Shown: positions 45,250-56,759, numbered from the stretch's first letter. The stretch is DNA of 64,000 bases from Bradyrhizobium valentinum (GCF_001440405.1 NZ_LLXX01000024.1:1-64000); one strand, 5' to 3'. Program-made: numbers and translations. Notes: generated from the sequence alone by a model not told the origin.

Positions 45250-46443
45250 CTACGTCACCGCCGCATCCGTGGGCCGCGTCTGGCGCAGCAGTTTGGCACA
45301 GACAAAGCCTAGCGCGATCATCACGGCTCCTGCGGTCAGCAAAGTCGGCACCTTGCCAACGTGCTGGATGCCGAAACCATAAGCGATCGGGCCGACGGTC
45401 TGCCCCATGAAGAAAAAGAACGCGTGCAACGACAGCGCCGTCGCGCGCGCTTCTGCCGACAATTCGCTGGCGAACACCTGCAGACTGCCGTGGATCATGT
45501 AGAAACCCCAACCCATGAAAATCAGGCTGAGTAACTGCAACTTCCATTCCGGCCCCATCGCGACCGCGATGAGTTGCACGCCGACCAACGCCGCTCCTCC
45601 GATCATCATCCCGTTGACACCGATCTTCGGCAGAAGCCGCGACACCGTCATAGTGTAGAGCAGGCCGCCGACCGCGAAGCCCGCGATGACGACGCCTGCG
45701 ATCGACAGTGAGGTTTGTCCGAGCTCGAACAGGAAGGACGCAATGAACGGGAACAGGCCGAGCACGCAGCAGCCTTCGATGAAGACGGCCGAGTAGCAGA
45801 TGCGCGCGTTCGGGTTGGTGAAAATCGTGCGATAGCCCTTCTTCAGGGCTGACAGGCTGGTCCGCGGCGGATGTGTCAGGGCGGCGCCGCGAAATCCGAC
45901 CGCGACCACGACCGAGGCCAACACGACGATTCCGCCGAGCACGGCCAGCACACCGCGCCAGCCAAGGAAATCGCCGATCAAGCCGGACACCGTAGCGCCC
46001 AGCAGGTTGCCGGTCATGGCGCCGGCCAGCGTACGACCGATCGCGATCTGACGCTTCTCGGGACCAACGAGATCGCTGGTCAGCCCCAACGCGATCGGAA
46101 ACACGCCGCCCGAACCGATGCCGGCCAGAATGCGGCTCGCAAATAACAGCGGGAACGATGTCGCCATCGCGCCGAGAATGTTGGCAAAGCCGAGCAGTGC
46201 GAGGCAGACGATCATCAGCCTCGCCTTGCCAAAAATGTCGGCGAAGGCGCCGAGCACCGGCTGGATGATGGCAAAGGTGAAGGCGAAGGCGGCGGCGAAA
46301 CTGGCGGCGGCCGCAATGCTGACCGAAAAATCCTCGGCCACATGCGGCAAGACCGGATCGAGCGCGCGGGCGGACAGGGCTGCCGAAAAGGTCGCGAGCG
46401 CGATAATATTGAGCGCCGGCGGCATGCCGTTGGCGGCGGTCAC
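45250..46443 (-). CDS. MFS transporter
   Basis: Major facilitator superfamily permease of 397 residues with twelve predicted hydrophobic helices, the size of the DHA1/arabinose-efflux-like group. Features include VLPHVAEDFSVS near the N-terminus, the loop 2-3 region GAFADIFGKARLMIV and the helix 4-5 region RILAGIGSGGVFPIALGLT. The start is GTG at 46443, 13 bases after the kdsA stop, so it may be transcribed with kdsA. An in-frame ATG six codons on is an alternative. Substrate cannot be assigned. Confidence 0.9.
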   Translation of the reverse strand: MTAANGMPPALNIIALATFSAALSARALDPVLPHVAEDFSVSIAAAASFAAAFAFTFAIIQPVLGAFADIFGKARLMIVCLALLGFANILGAMATSFPLLFASRILAGIGSGGVFPIALGLTSDLVGPEKRQIAIGRTLAGAMTGNLLGATVSGLIGDFLGWRGVLAVLGGIVVLASVVVAVGFRGAALTHPPRTSLSALKKGYRTIFTNPNARICYSAVFIEGCCVLGLFPFIASFLFELGQTSLSIAGVVIAGFAVGGLLYTMTVSRLLPKIGVNGMMIGGAALVGVQLIAVAMGPEWKLQLLSLIFMGWGFYMIHGSLQVFASELSAEARATALSLHAFFFFMGQTVGPIAYGFGIQHVGKVPTLLTAGAVMIALGFVCAKLLRQTRPTDAAVT

Positions 46444-46456
46444 GGCGATACCGGCA

Positions 46457-47326
46457 TCATTGGCGTGCTCCGCGCTTGGAAAGCGCGTCGAACTCCATGA
46501 GCGTCTTCACCAGCGCTTCGAACTCGCGCAGCGGCACCATGTTGGGCCCGTCCGACGGCGCATGATCGGGATCGGGATGGGTCTCGATGAACACGCCGGC
46601 GACGCCGACGGCCACCGCCGCGCGCGCCAGCACGGGCACGAATTCACGCTGCCCCCCGGATGAGGTGCCCTTCCCGCCTGGCTGCTGCACCGAATGGGTG
46701 GCGTCGAAAATAACCGGCGCCCCTGTCGTCTGCGCCATGATCGGCAGCGCACGCATGTCCGACACCAGCGTGTTGTAACCGAACGAGGCGCCGCGTTCGG
46801 TCACCAGCACGTTCGGGTTACCGCCGCCGGTGACCTTGGTCACGACGTTCGCCATTTCCCACGGCGCAAGGAACTGCCCCTTCTTGACGTTGACGACCTT
46901 GCCGGTCACTGCTGCCGCCAGCAGCAGATCCGTTTGACGGCACAGGAAGGCCGGAATCTGCAACACGTCGACTGCCTGTGCTGCCTCGGCGCATTGCGCG
47001 GCCTCGTGCACGTCGGTCAGCACGGGCAAACCGAGCGAGGAGCGTATCTCGGCGAAGATCGGCATCGCCTGCGCCAGGCCAACGCCGCGCGCGGCTGAGC
47101 CCGAGGTGCGGTTGGCCTTGTCGAAGGAGGTTTTGTAGACGAGGCCAATGCCGAGGCGGCCTGCGATCTCTTTCAGCGCGCTTGCCACTTCGAGCGCGTG
47201 CGCCCGGCTTTCGAGCTGGCACGGCCCGGCAATGATCGAAATCGGCAGGTCGTTGCCGAATTTGACCGGACCGACCGAGACGACCGGGGCTGCGTTGGGT
47301 TTCGCGTTCAAGGGAGTTTCCTTCAT
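46457..47326 (-). CDS. kdsA: 2-dehydro-3-deoxyphosphooctonate aldolase (KDO-8-P synthase)
   Basis: Enzyme of lipopolysaccharide core synthesis that condenses phosphoenolpyruvate with arabinose-5-phosphate, 289 residues. Recognisable family stretches are [52 protein letters not shown] and the C-terminal [19 protein letters not shown]. The Cys in AGPC and the conserved His/Glu/Asp of metal-dependent forms can be seen, but whether this copy is metal dependent is not settled by inspection. It lies in the eno-kdsA-pyrG neighbourhood common to alphaproteobacteria, although here eno is about 10 kb away. Confidence 0.96.
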   Translation of the reverse strand: MKETPLNAKPNAAPVVSVGPVKFGNDLPISIIAGPCQLESRAHALEVASALKEIAGRLGIGLVYKTSFDKANRTSGSAARGVGLAQAMPIFAEIRSSLGLPVLTDVHEAAQCAEAAQAVDVLQIPAFLCRQTDLLLAAAVTGKVVNVKKGQFLAPWEMANVVTKVTGGGNPNVLVTERGASFGYNTLVSDMRALPIMAQTTGAPVIFDATHSVQQPGGKGTSSGGQREFVPVLARAAVAVGVAGVFIETHPDPDHAPSDGPNMVPLREFEALVKTLMEFDALSKRGARQ

Positions 47327-47404
47327 AACTGGCGCGGACCATGCCGGTCCGCGCTTTCAGGATCAACCCCGTTTAACCCCCGAATATCAGGGTTGCGCCC
47401 GCGA

Positions 47405-47731
47405 CTATTTTACCGCGGAGAACGCCGTCGGCACCAAGAGCTGGCTGACGATGTTGTCGATGATCTGGCCGTCCTCCTCGCTTCTAGCGCGGCCGGCGAT
47501 CCAGTCGGGATCGCTCTGGAATGCGGTCCATTTCTTTTCGCGGTCGGCGAGCGAGTCCCACGCGATGAAATAGGTCAGTTCCTGATTGGAGGTGCCGATC
47601 AGCGTCGTGTAGAAGCCGGCCTGCTTGATGCCGTGCTTGTCCCACAGTTTCAGAGTCAACGTATCGAAGCGCTTCATCAGCGCCGGCAGGCGGCCCGGCA
47701 GACAGCGATAGACGCGCATTTCCATGATCAT
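47405..47731 (-). CDS. NIPSNAP-family protein
   Basis: Small dimeric alpha/beta barrel-type protein of 108 residues. It begins MIMEMRVYRCLPGRLPALMK and has TYFIAWDSLADREKKWTAFQ followed by SDPDW, which are typical of the NIPSNAP group related to ABM (antibiotic-monooxygenase-like) domains. It has no signal or membrane segment. Its role in bacteria is unknown. It lies between pyrG and kdsA on the same strand, a place where such genes are often found in Bradyrhizobium. The upstream gap carries a palindromic repeat. Confidence 0.9.
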   Translation of the reverse strand: MIMEMRVYRCLPGRLPALMKRFDTLTLKLWDKHGIKQAGFYTTLIGTSNQELTYFIAWDSLADREKKWTAFQSDPDWIAGRARSEEDGQIIDNIVSQLLVPTAFSAVK

Positions 47732-47831
47732 TGGCTTTGCTCCCTAAGGTTATTGTTCTTGCAGTTCAGTTCACGGGAGCGGTTTGTCGCAACAATTGAC
47801 GCGTTCGTCAAAGGCGGAGCGATCCCTCAAA

Positions 47832-47934
47832 CCCTCATGGTGAGAAGGCGCGCAAGCGCCGTCTCGAACCATGCGGCCTCGCTCGTGCCATTCATCCTTC
47901 GAGACGACCGCTTCGCGGTCTCCTCAGGATGAGG
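47832..47934. repeat. Palindromic repeat, CCTCATGGTGAG family
   Basis: Opens with CCTCATGGTGAGAAGGCGCG, has GTCTCGAACCATGCGGCC and CATCCTTCGAGACGACCGC inside, and ends CTCCTCAGGATGAGG. It is the same family as 15365-15500 and separates pyrG from the NIPSNAP gene. Confidence 0.85.
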
Positions 47935-47951
47935 TCTGGCAGCAGAGAGGT

Positions 47952-49589
<1,638 letters not shown>

Positions 49590-49749
49590 CTACCTTTAAG
49601 GCCACTGCCCCGATTCGCCAAAACGAATCGCATGCGCGGGCGAACATTTCGCCGGGCTGTGGGTGACGTGAATTTTAAAGCGATTTCAGAGCATTGATGG
49701 GAAGTTCTGCTGCAGGACGGTAGAGGCCGCCCTGCATAGCCACCCTGCT

Positions 49750-50127
49750 TTATTGCGAACGCGGCGCCTGCGGGCCCGACTGGCCCTGCTGTTCATCCAC
49801 CTTCTTAAGCGTATCGAGCACGCCGCCGGAGGTCGGCGGAGCGACCGGCGTCGCGCCACCCGGCTGGGACTGCGTCGTCGGCGCGCCGAGGATCGAGGCC
49901 GGCTTGCGATCAACGCCTGCGAGCCAGGCCAGCGCCATGCTGGTCAGGAAGAAAAGTCCCGCCAGGACCGCCGTCGTCCGCGTCAAGAGATTGGCGGTGC
50001 CGCGGCTCGACATAAAGCCGGCGCCCCCACCCATGCCAAGGCCGCCGCCTTCGGATTTCTGCAGCAGCACGGCGCCGATCAGCACCGAGACGATCATGAG
50101 GTGAACGACGATAATGACGGTCTGCAT
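49750..50127 (-). CDS. secG: Preprotein translocase subunit SecG
   Basis: Small inner-membrane component of the SecYEG channel, 125 residues. There are two membrane helices (QTVIIVVHLMIVSVLIGAVL and LTRTTAVLAGLFFLTSMALA) joined by the conserved QKSEGGGLGMGGGAGFMSSR loop, and a Pro/Gln/Ser-rich cytoplasmic tail of about 45 residues. The ATG at 50127 was preferred over one at 50145 because the family begins directly with the first helix and GAAGG lies upstream. It sits beside pyrG and near tpiA, as usual in this class. Confidence 0.94.
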   Translation of the reverse strand: MQTVIIVVHLMIVSVLIGAVLLQKSEGGGLGMGGGAGFMSSRGTANLLTRTTAVLAGLFFLTSMALAWLAGVDRKPASILGAPTTQSQPGGATPVAPPTSGGVLDTLKKVDEQQGQSGPQAPRSQ

Positions 50128-50319
50128 CTCAAAACCTTCCGTCACAAGCGAAGCGCGCCGGTCTTCGGCTGCACCAAGAGCTTGCGGGTTTTCCTGAAGT
50201 TGCGCGGTGTTACACGATCGGACGGGGCATTGTCACCCCCAACCGCCGCCGTGGAGATAATTGCCGCAGGCGCGACGGCAAGGCTTTCCCCAGCTCTCGC
50301 GCGCCGTTCGAATTCGGAC

Positions 50320-50347
50320 TTGAGGTCGCAGCGATTTCTCTTATAAT
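50320..50347 (+). promoter_or_regulatory. Promoter for an apparently leaderless transcript
   Basis: TTGAGG at 50320-50325 and a perfect TATAAT at 50342-50347 are 16 bases apart. The ATG of the XRE-cupin gene begins at 50354, six bases after the -10 box, so the predicted transcription start falls on or next to the start codon. No ribosome-binding site would be transcribed. The sequence TAATAGACGA recurs in related form (TAGTAGACGA) just inside the gene at about 50366, a possible autoregulatory site. Confidence 0.65.
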
Positions 50348-50353
50348 AGACGA

Positions 50354-50920
50354 ATGGATACTATAGTAGACGATCTCAGCGCCCGGCTCGCCAACCGCCT
50401 GCGACTCGAGCGCGACAGCCGCGGCTGGTCGCTGGCCGACCTGGCCGAGCGCTCCGGGGTTTCCAAGGCCACCATCAGCAAGATCGAGCGCGCCGAGGTC
50501 AGCCCGACCGCGGTGGTGCTGGTTCGGCTCGCCAGCGCCTTCGACCTCACCCTCGCCGGCCTGATGCTGCGTGCCGAAGGCCAGGGCGGACGTCTTTCGC
50601 GCGCCATGGAGCAGCCGGTGTGGCGCGATCCCGAGACCGGCTACCTGCGCCGCCAGGTATTCAACCGGCCCGATCATCCCGTCGAGATCGTCAGGGTCGA
50701 GATGCCGGCGAAGCAGCGCGTGACGCTGCCCGCTTCGTCCTACGCACATATCCGCCAGGTCCTTTGGGTGTTGTCAGGCACGCTCGTCCTGATCGATGGC
50801 GGCGAACGCCATGAACTCAGCGCCGGCGACTGCCTCGGATTCGGTCCGCCGGCGGAAGTGACGTTTGCCAACGAGAGCGCTGCGCCCTGCACTTACGTCG
50901 TTGCCCTTGCCCGGAGCTAG
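50354..50920 (+). CDS. XRE-family regulator with C-terminal cupin
   Basis: Cytoplasmic regulator of 188 residues. Residues 9-65 are a helix-turn-helix (RLERDSRGWSLADLAERSGV, SKATISKIERAEVSPTAVVL). Residues 105-185 are a small cupin barrel (IRQVLWVLSGTLVLIDGGER, HELSAGDCLGFGPPAEVTF) that probably senses a small ligand. This domain pair is common in regulators of amino acid or polyamine metabolism. It is the first gene of a run with the genes at 50927 and 51302, and seems to be translated from a leaderless message. The associated GNAT may be its target pathway. Confidence 0.9.
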   Translation: MDTIVDDLSARLANRLRLERDSRGWSLADLAERSGVSKATISKIERAEVSPTAVVLVRLASAFDLTLAGLMLRAEGQGGRLSRAMEQPVWRDPETGYLRRQVFNRPDHPVEIVRVEMPAKQRVTLPASSYAHIRQVLWVLSGTLVLIDGGERHELSAGDCLGFGPPAEVTFANESAAPCTYVVALARS

Positions 50921-50926
50921 CTGGCG

Positions 50927-51280
50927 ATGGCGGAGATCGACATCAGGCGTTCTCCGACCGAGCCGGCGGATCCGGCAAACTCCGCTCCCGCCGGCCACAA
51001 TGGCGGACCGCCGCTCGACGATGAGCACACGCCGGAATGGGGCAACGGCGGAATTGGAAACTATTTCTACTGGAAGGCGGCGCATCGCGCGGCCTGGAAA
51101 AACCCCTCGCCCGGCATCGTCGCGTTTCGCATCAGGAAGGCCGAGCGGCTAGGACTCACTTACGAAGAATACACGTTGGAAATTCTCGAACGCGGCCGTC
51201 ACATGCAGGTCGAGGATGTCGAACGGATTGCACAGATCAAGCGGGCGCGCGCCGCCCGCGCCGTCAATCATCGAAAGTGA
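50927..51280 (+). CDS. Small conserved protein with GHNGGPPLDD motif
   Basis: Soluble protein of 117 residues starting 6 bases after the XRE gene stop. The N-terminal third is Pro/Ala-rich and contains GHNGGPPLDDEHTPEWGNGG. Then comes YFYWKAAHRAAWK and a helical basic half (FRIRKAERLGLTYEEYTLEI). The GHNGGPPLDD motif is one I have seen at the N-terminus of various short alphaproteobacterial proteins, with no known function to my knowledge. Position in the run suggests control by, or cooperation with, the XRE-cupin protein. Confidence 0.8.
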   Translation: MAEIDIRRSPTEPADPANSAPAGHNGGPPLDDEHTPEWGNGGIGNYFYWKAAHRAAWKNPSPGIVAFRIRKAERLGLTYEEYTLEILERGRHMQVEDVERIAQIKRARAARAVNHRK

Positions 51281-51301
51281 ACTTCGCGGAAATTCATCCT
51301 C

Positions 51302-51841
51302 ATGTCGGATATCCAGATCAAAGCCTTGAGCTCTTCGCCCGAAATTTGCGCCATGCTCAGTGAAATCCTGATCGAAACGGTTGCGAACGGCGGCTCGGTC
51401 AGCTTCATGCATCCGCTGCCACAGACGGCGGCCGAAGCGTTCTGGCGCGACTCGCTGGCCGCTGCCGGGCGCGGCGAGCGGATCGTTCTCGGCGCCTTTG
51501 ACGGCGAGCGCCTGATCGGGACCGTGACGCTATTGCTCAATCTTCCGCCGAACCAGCCACACCGTGCCGAGATCGCGAAGATGATGACGCGCGTCAGTCA
51601 CCGCCACCGCGGGATCGCCACGGCGCTATTACGCGAGGCCGAGCGGATGGCGATCGCGCGCGGGCGCTGGCTGCTCGTGCTCGATACCGCCGAGGACGAA
51701 GGCGCGGCCGGCCTGTACGAACGGATGGGATTCAAGCTGACCGGCGTTATTCCTGACTACGCGCTCAAACCCCATGGCGGCCTCACGGGCACGCTGGTCT
51801 ATTGGAAGCGGCTGCACGAGGGTATGTCCGCCCTGAACTAG
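51302..51841 (+). CDS. GNAT-family N-acetyltransferase
   Basis: Acetyl-CoA-dependent acyltransferase of 179 residues. The acetyl-CoA pyrophosphate loop is seen in MTRVSHRHRGIATALLREAE near residues 100-118, preceded by the strand ERLIGTVTLLLNLPP and followed by LLVLDTAEDEGAAGLYERMG, the usual motif B. It is 21 bases after the GHNGGPP protein gene, the last of three genes in the run. Substrate unknown; antibiotic or amino-acid acetylation are both possible. It ends 23 bases from the convergent tpiA stop. Confidence 0.92.
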   Translation: MSDIQIKALSSSPEICAMLSEILIETVANGGSVSFMHPLPQTAAEAFWRDSLAAAGRGERIVLGAFDGERLIGTVTLLLNLPPNQPHRAEIAKMMTRVSHRHRGIATALLREAERMAIARGRWLLVLDTAEDEGAAGLYERMGFKLTGVIPDYALKPHGGLTGTLVYWKRLHEGMSALN

Positions 51842-51864
51842 AGCCCACTTCGCTCGAAACCGCT

Positions 51865-52617
51865 CTAGCAGGCCTCGGCAATCGCCAGAAAATCCGTCGC
51901 TTTCAGGCTGGCGCCGCCGACCAGCGCGCCGTTGACGTCGGCGACTGCCATCAATTCCGCCGCGTTGGAGGGCTTGACCGAGCCGCCATAGAGAATCCGG
52001 ATCTTGCTCCCTTCAGTCTTAAATCGGCTGGTGAGAGTATCCCGTATAAAGCGATGAACTTGCTCGACATCCTTCGGCGTCGGCGTCAACCCGGTACCGA
52101 TCGCCCAGACCGGCTCATAGGCCACCACCAGATTGGCTGATGTCGCGCCATCCGGCAATGAACCCGCGAGCTGCGCGCCGCAGACATCCAGCGTCTGGCC
52201 GGCGTCGCGTTGTTTCTGGGTCTCGCCGATGCAGACGATCGCCGAAAGCCGTGTCCGCCAAGCCGCTTCCGCCTTCTGCCGGACCAGCGCGTCGGTTTCG
52301 CCGTGATCGGCGCGCCGCTCCGAATGCCCGACAATGATGGCGCTAGCGCCGGCATCGGCCAGCATTTCCGCCGAAAAATCGCCGGTATGGGCGCCCGAGG
52401 CTTTTGGGTGGCAATCCTGGGCCCCGACGGCGAGTTTTGAACCGAGCGCCTTGTCGGCGAAACCGGCGATCAGGGTGGCGGGGGGGCAAACCAGCAGGTC
52501 GGCCTTGCCGGCCAACGCACCCGCGCCCGCGATCATGGCTTCGAACTCGGCCAGGGAAGATTTCAGGCCGTTCATTTTCCAGTTGCCGGCGATCAGCGGC
52601 CGGATGGCATCGGTCAT
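51865..52617 (-). CDS. tpiA: Triosephosphate isomerase
   Basis: Glycolytic TIM-barrel enzyme of 250 residues that interconverts dihydroxyacetone phosphate and glyceraldehyde-3-phosphate. The catalytic Lys is in AGNWKMNGL near residue 13, His in IIVGHSERR near 98, and Glu in [13 protein letters not shown] near 168. The phosphate loop ([15 protein letters not shown]) is also present. Complete and ordinary. It diverges from ppiD, with 252 bases between that contain no recognised gene. Confidence 0.97.
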   Translation of the reverse strand: MTDAIRPLIAGNWKMNGLKSSLAEFEAMIAGAGALAGKADLLVCPPATLIAGFADKALGSKLAVGAQDCHPKASGAHTGDFSAEMLADAGASAIIVGHSERRADHGETDALVRQKAEAAWRTRLSAIVCIGETQKQRDAGQTLDVCGAQLAGSLPDGATSANLVVAYEPVWAIGTGLTPTPKDVEQVHRFIRDTLTSRFKTEGSKIRILYGGSVKPSNAAELMAVADVNGALVGGASLKATDFLAIAEAC

Positions 52618-52869
52618 GTCAGTTGTCCCGCAAATGTCAGCGTTATAAATGCGCTAGCAGAGGCTCGCCGCCAGTTCCAGATGCCGGCGGGACGGTCCCG
52701 CCGCCATTAACCGCTTCAATTAGCCCATGCAGGCGAGGTTGCGGGGGGGCAGCGGCCACTTTATGATGCGTTTTCAACTCGGTGACGCCTTGTTGCGGTT
52801 TTCGGTCCCGGATCGAATTCCCTTGGGCACGACCCGGTTCCCCTCTCCTTTAAAAAACAAGTTGGACCC

Positions 52870-54771
52870 ATGCTTCGAGGAATTCGGAAAGCCTCATCAA
52901 ACTGGCTCGGCAAGATTGTCATGGCCACCGTGATGGGCGTTTTGATTGTCAGTTTCGCAGTTTGGGGCATTGCCGACATCTTCAAGGGGTTTGGCCAGTC
53001 GTCGCTCGCCAAGATCGGCAAGACCGAGATTTCGACCGAGCAATTCCGTCAGATCTACACGGAAAAGCTGCAACAGCTCGGCCGTCGTTTCGGCCGGCCG
53101 CTCACCTCGGAACAGGCCCGCGCCTTCGGGCTCGATCGGCAGGTGCTGCAACAGACCATCGCCGAAGCCGCGCTGGACGAGGAAGCCCGGCGCATGGGGC
53201 TTGCCCAATCCCAGGATGAAACTATGCGGCTGATCTACAACGACCCCAATTTCCAGGGATTGGGCGGCAAGTTCGACGCGCAGCGCTTCCAGGCCACGAT
53301 CCGGCAGTTCGGCTACACCGAGCAACGCTATCTCGCCGAACAGCGGCGTGTCGGGCTGCGGCGCCAGATCGCCGACACCGTCTCGGCCGGGCTGGAGCCG
53401 CCGAAGGTCATGATCGATGCCCTGACCCGGTACCAGAACGAGCAGCGCTCGATCGAGTATGTCAAACTCGACGCCGCGCAGGCCGGCACGATCGATCCGC
53501 CCTCGCCCGAGGCCCTGGCCGCGTATTTCGAGGAGCGCAAGACCCAATTCCGCGCGCCCGAATATCGCAAGCTGTCCTTTGTCGTGATCAGTCCCGAAGA
53601 GATCGGCAAGTGGACCGAGGTCTCCGACGAGGACGCGAAGAAGGTCTTCGAGCAGCGCCGCGACCAGCTCGGTACGCCGGAAAAGCGCGAAGTGTCGCAG
53701 ATGTTTTTTCCCAACGAAGGCGAGGCGCAGGCCGCGCGCAGCCGCATCACGTCGGGAATGTTGTTCGACGACCTCGCCAAGGAGCGCAATCTCAATCTGG
53801 CGGACGTCGACCTCGGCATGATCGCAAAGAGCGCGATCATCGATCCGGCGATTGCGGACGCGGCGTTTTCATTGTCGTCAGGCGAAGTCAGCCAGCCGGT
53901 GCAGGGGCGGTTCGGCGTGGCGCTGGTCAAGGTCGGCAACATAGAACCGGGCGTGACGCCGACCTTTGAAAGCGTAGCAGCCCAGGTGAAGAAAGAACTC
54001 GCGACCGAACGCGCGCGCGTCAAGGTCAGCGAAATCCAGAACAAGATGGAAGACGAGCGCAGCGGCGGCGCCAATGTGGTCGAGGCTTCGCAGAAGCTCG
54101 GCCTGACCGCCGTCACGATCGACGCCGTCGACCGCTCGGGCCGCACGCCCGATGGCCAGCCGGTGACCAACATTCCGCGCGGCCTCGACGTGGTCTCGCA
54201 AGCCTTCAACAGCGATGTCGGCGTGGATAACGAACCGATCCAGTTTGCCGGCGGCTATGTCTGGTACGACGTGCTCGGCATCACGCCCTCGCGCGAACGC
54301 ACGCTCGACGAGGTCCGCAGCCAGGTCGAGGCGAAATGGCGCGAAGACCAGATTTCGAGCAGGCTGCGCGCGAAGGCAACCGAGATGGTGCAGAAGGTCG
54401 AACAAGGCGGCACCCTTGCCGCGGAGGCCGCAGCAGTCGGAGCGAAGGTCGAGACCGCGACCGGATTCCGCCGCGACGCCTCGCTGTCAGGCGTGCCCTC
54501 AGCCGCCATCACGGCCGCGTTCCGGACGCCCAAGGACGGCATCGGGCAGACGCCGGGCACAGGCGGAAGCGAGTGGATCGTGTTCCGCGTTACCGATGTG
54601 ACCGTGCCGCAGGTCGACGCTGCCTCCGAGGAGCTGAAGAAACTGAAAGACACCCTGCAGCGCAGCCTGACCGAAGAAAAGGTCACGCAATACATAACGA
54701 AGATCGAATCCGAGATCGGCACCACCATCAACCAGGCCGCCTTCGCGCAGGTGACGGGCGCTAACAACTGA
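52870..54771 (+). CDS. PpiD/SurA-type peptidyl-prolyl isomerase
   Basis: Membrane-anchored periplasmic folding factor of 633 residues. It has a short cytoplasmic N-terminus, one membrane helix at about residues 14-38 (IVMATVMGVLIVSFAVWGIA), a SurA-like chaperone region, and a parvulin-like part around residues 270-360 (KREVSQMFFPNEGEAQAARS, VSQPVQGRFGVALVKVGNIE). PpiD works beside the Sec channel on emerging proteins. In many such proteins the parvulin domain is catalytically weak, which cannot be judged here. It lies 135 bases upstream of trpD. Confidence 0.9.
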   Translation: MLRGIRKASSNWLGKIVMATVMGVLIVSFAVWGIADIFKGFGQSSLAKIGKTEISTEQFRQIYTEKLQQLGRRFGRPLTSEQARAFGLDRQVLQQTIAEAALDEEARRMGLAQSQDETMRLIYNDPNFQGLGGKFDAQRFQATIRQFGYTEQRYLAEQRRVGLRRQIADTVSAGLEPPKVMIDALTRYQNEQRSIEYVKLDAAQAGTIDPPSPEALAAYFEERKTQFRAPEYRKLSFVVISPEEIGKWTEVSDEDAKKVFEQRRDQLGTPEKREVSQMFFPNEGEAQAARSRITSGMLFDDLAKERNLNLADVDLGMIAKSAIIDPAIADAAFSLSSGEVSQPVQGRFGVALVKVGNIEPGVTPTFESVAAQVKKELATERARVKVSEIQNKMEDERSGGANVVEASQKLGLTAVTIDAVDRSGRTPDGQPVTNIPRGLDVVSQAFNSDVGVDNEPIQFAGGYVWYDVLGITPSRERTLDEVRSQVEAKWREDQISSRLRAKATEMVQKVEQGGTLAAEAAAVGAKVETATGFRRDASLSGVPSAAITAAFRTPKDGIGQTPGTGGSEWIVFRVTDVTVPQVDAASEELKKLKDTLQRSLTEEKVTQYITKIESEIGTTINQAAFAQVTGANN

Positions 54772-54786
54772 GCATAATGACACCCA

Positions 54787-54884
54787 CCTCATCCTCTGAG
54801 GAGCGGCCACTTGGCCGCGTCTCGAAGGATGAGAACCGGGCCTCATGGTTCGAGACGGCGCAAGAGCGCCTCCTCACCATGAGG
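54787..54884. repeat. Palindromic repeat, CCTCATCCTCTGAGGAG family
   Basis: Opens with CCTCATCCTCTGAGGAGCGG, contains GTCTCGAAGGATGAG and CCTCATGGTTCGAGACGGCG, and ends GCCTCCTCACCATGAGG. It belongs to the family at 15365-15500 and lies between ppiD and trpD. It may reduce read-through into the trp genes. Confidence 0.85.
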
Positions 54885-54906
54885 TCGCGATATTGAAAGC
54901 CAAGCG

Positions 54907-55920
54907 ATGGACGACCTCAAATCTATCATCGGAAAAGTCGCCACTGGCGCGACGCTGTCGCGTGAAGAGGCGGCATCCGCGTTCGACAGCATGATGTCCG
55001 GCGAGGCCACGCCCTCGCAGATGGGCGGGCTGTTGATGGCGCTGCGGGTCCGCGGCGAAACCGTCGATGAGATCACCGGCGCGGTGGCGGCGATGCGCAG
55101 CAAGATGCTGCGGGTCAACGCGCCGGCGGACGCGGTCGACGTCGTCGGCACCGGCGGCGACGGCTCCGGTTCGGTCAACGTCTCGACCTGCGCGGCCTTC
55201 ATCGTCGCGGGCGCCGGCGTGCCCGTCGCCAAGCACGGCAACCGCGCGCTGTCCTCACGTTCGGGCGCGGCCGATGTACTGGCTTCCCTCGGCGTCAAGA
55301 TCGACCTTACGCCCGACCAGGTCGGCCGCTGCGTGGCCGAGGCTGGCATCGGCTTCATGTTCGCGCCCGCCCACCATCCGGCCATGAAAAACGTCGGCCC
55401 GACCCGGGTCGAACTCGCTACTCGCACGATCTTCAACCTGCTTGGCCCGCTCTCCAATCCCGCCGGCGTGAAACGGCAGATGGTCGGCGTGTTCTCCCGG
55501 CACTGGGTGCAGCCGCTGGCGCAGGTGCTGAAAAATCTCGGCTCCGAAGCCGTCTGGGTGGTGCACGGCTCCGACGGTCTCGATGAAATCACCCTCACCG
55601 GCCCGAGCTTCGTCGCCAGCCTCGACAACGGCAAGATCACCACCTTCGAGGTGACCCCGGAAGACGCGGGTCTCACCTGTTGCAATGTCGACGCACTCAA
55701 GGGCGGCGATGCCGACACCAACGCGCTCGCGCTGCAAGGCGTGCTCAACGGCAAGCCGAGCGCCTATCGCGACGTCGCGCTGCTCAACGCCGCAGCGGCG
55801 CTGATCGTGGCCGGACGCGCCAAGGACCTGAAGGACGGCGTCGCGATCGGCGCCAAATCGCTCGACAGCGGCGCGGCGGCGGCGCGGTTGAAGCACCTGA
55901 TCGCGGTCTCACGCGGCTGA
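54907..55920 (+). CDS. trpD: Anthranilate phosphoribosyltransferase
   Basis: Second enzyme of tryptophan synthesis, joining anthranilate to PRPP, 337 residues. The PRPP-binding [20 protein letters not shown], the [20 protein letters not shown] segment and the later [20 protein letters not shown] and [14 protein letters not shown] are all conserved. The ATG follows AAGCG weakly. trpG is not found between ppiD and trpD, so the glutamine amidotransferase is presumably fused to TrpE or encoded elsewhere. trpC follows 17 bases later. Confidence 0.97.
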   Translation: MDDLKSIIGKVATGATLSREEAASAFDSMMSGEATPSQMGGLLMALRVRGETVDEITGAVAAMRSKMLRVNAPADAVDVVGTGGDGSGSVNVSTCAAFIVAGAGVPVAKHGNRALSSRSGAADVLASLGVKIDLTPDQVGRCVAEAGIGFMFAPAHHPAMKNVGPTRVELATRTIFNLLGPLSNPAGVKRQMVGVFSRHWVQPLAQVLKNLGSEAVWVVHGSDGLDEITLTGPSFVASLDNGKITTFEVTPEDAGLTCCNVDALKGGDADTNALALQGVLNGKPSAYRDVALLNAAAALIVAGRAKDLKDGVAIGAKSLDSGAAAARLKHLIAVSRG

Positions 55921-55937
55921 TCCGAGGGGCGCCAAAG

Positions 55938-56759
55938 ATGTCCGATATCCTGAGCAAGATCGAAGCCTACAAGCGCGAGGAAATCTCTGCCGCGAAGCGG
56001 GCGCATCCGCTGCCCGAGGTCGAAGCCCGCGCCAAGGCAGCATCGCCGCCGCGCGGTTTTCTGCGCGCGATCCGCGACAAGCTTGCGCGTGGTGACTATG
56101 CGCTGATTGCGGAAGTGAAGAAGACCTCACCGTCCAAGGGCCTGATCCGTGCCGATTTCGATCCGCCGGCGCTGGCCAAGGCCTACGAGGCCGGCGGCGC
56201 GGCGTGCCTGTCGGTCCTGACCGACGCGCCCTCCTTCCAGGGTCATCTCGATTTCATGGTCGCTGCGCGCGCGGCAACCGGCTTGCCGGTGCTGCGCAAG
56301 GATTTCCTGTTCGACACCTATCAGGTGGTGGAAGCCCGCGCCCATGGCGCCGACTGCATCCTGATCATCTTGGCAGCGCTCGATGACGGCACCGCTTGGG
56401 ATCTCGAGGACGCGGCCATCGCGCTCGGCATGGACGTGCTGATCGAAATCCACGACCGCACCGAGCTCGACCGTGCGCTAAAGCTTCGCTCGCCGATGAT
56501 CGGCGTCAACAACCGTAACTTAAGAACCTTCGAGACCACGCTGGCAACTAGCGAAGCGCTCGCGCCGCTGATCCCGAAGGACCGGCTGATGGTCGGCGAA
56601 AGCGGCATCTTTACGCCTGCCGATCTCGCCCGGCTCGAGCGCGTCGGCATGTCGACCTTCCTCGTCGGCGAAAGCCTGATGCGACAGGCCGACGTGGCTG
56701 CGGCAACGCGCGCGCTGCTCGCGCGCGCCACCGCACCGCGTGCGACCCGGACCGGCTAG
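55938..56759 (+). CDS. trpC: Indole-3-glycerol phosphate synthase
   Basis: TIM-barrel enzyme of 273 residues that closes the indole ring in tryptophan synthesis. Catalytic motifs are present: [11 protein letters not shown] near residue 58, [13 protein letters not shown] near 120, [14 protein letters not shown] near 190, and the phosphate-binding [12 protein letters not shown] and [10 protein letters not shown]. The ATG at 55938 is the natural start; a longer frame from 55680 lies within trpD. It overlaps nothing and precedes moaC by 3 bases. Confidence 0.97.
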   Translation: MSDILSKIEAYKREEISAAKRAHPLPEVEARAKAASPPRGFLRAIRDKLARGDYALIAEVKKTSPSKGLIRADFDPPALAKAYEAGGAACLSVLTDAPSFQGHLDFMVAARAATGLPVLRKDFLFDTYQVVEARAHGADCILIILAALDDGTAWDLEDAAIALGMDVLIEIHDRTELDRALKLRSPMIGVNNRNLRTFETTLATSEALAPLIPKDRLMVGESGIFTPADLARLERVGMSTFLVGESLMRQADVAAATRALLARATAPRATRTG

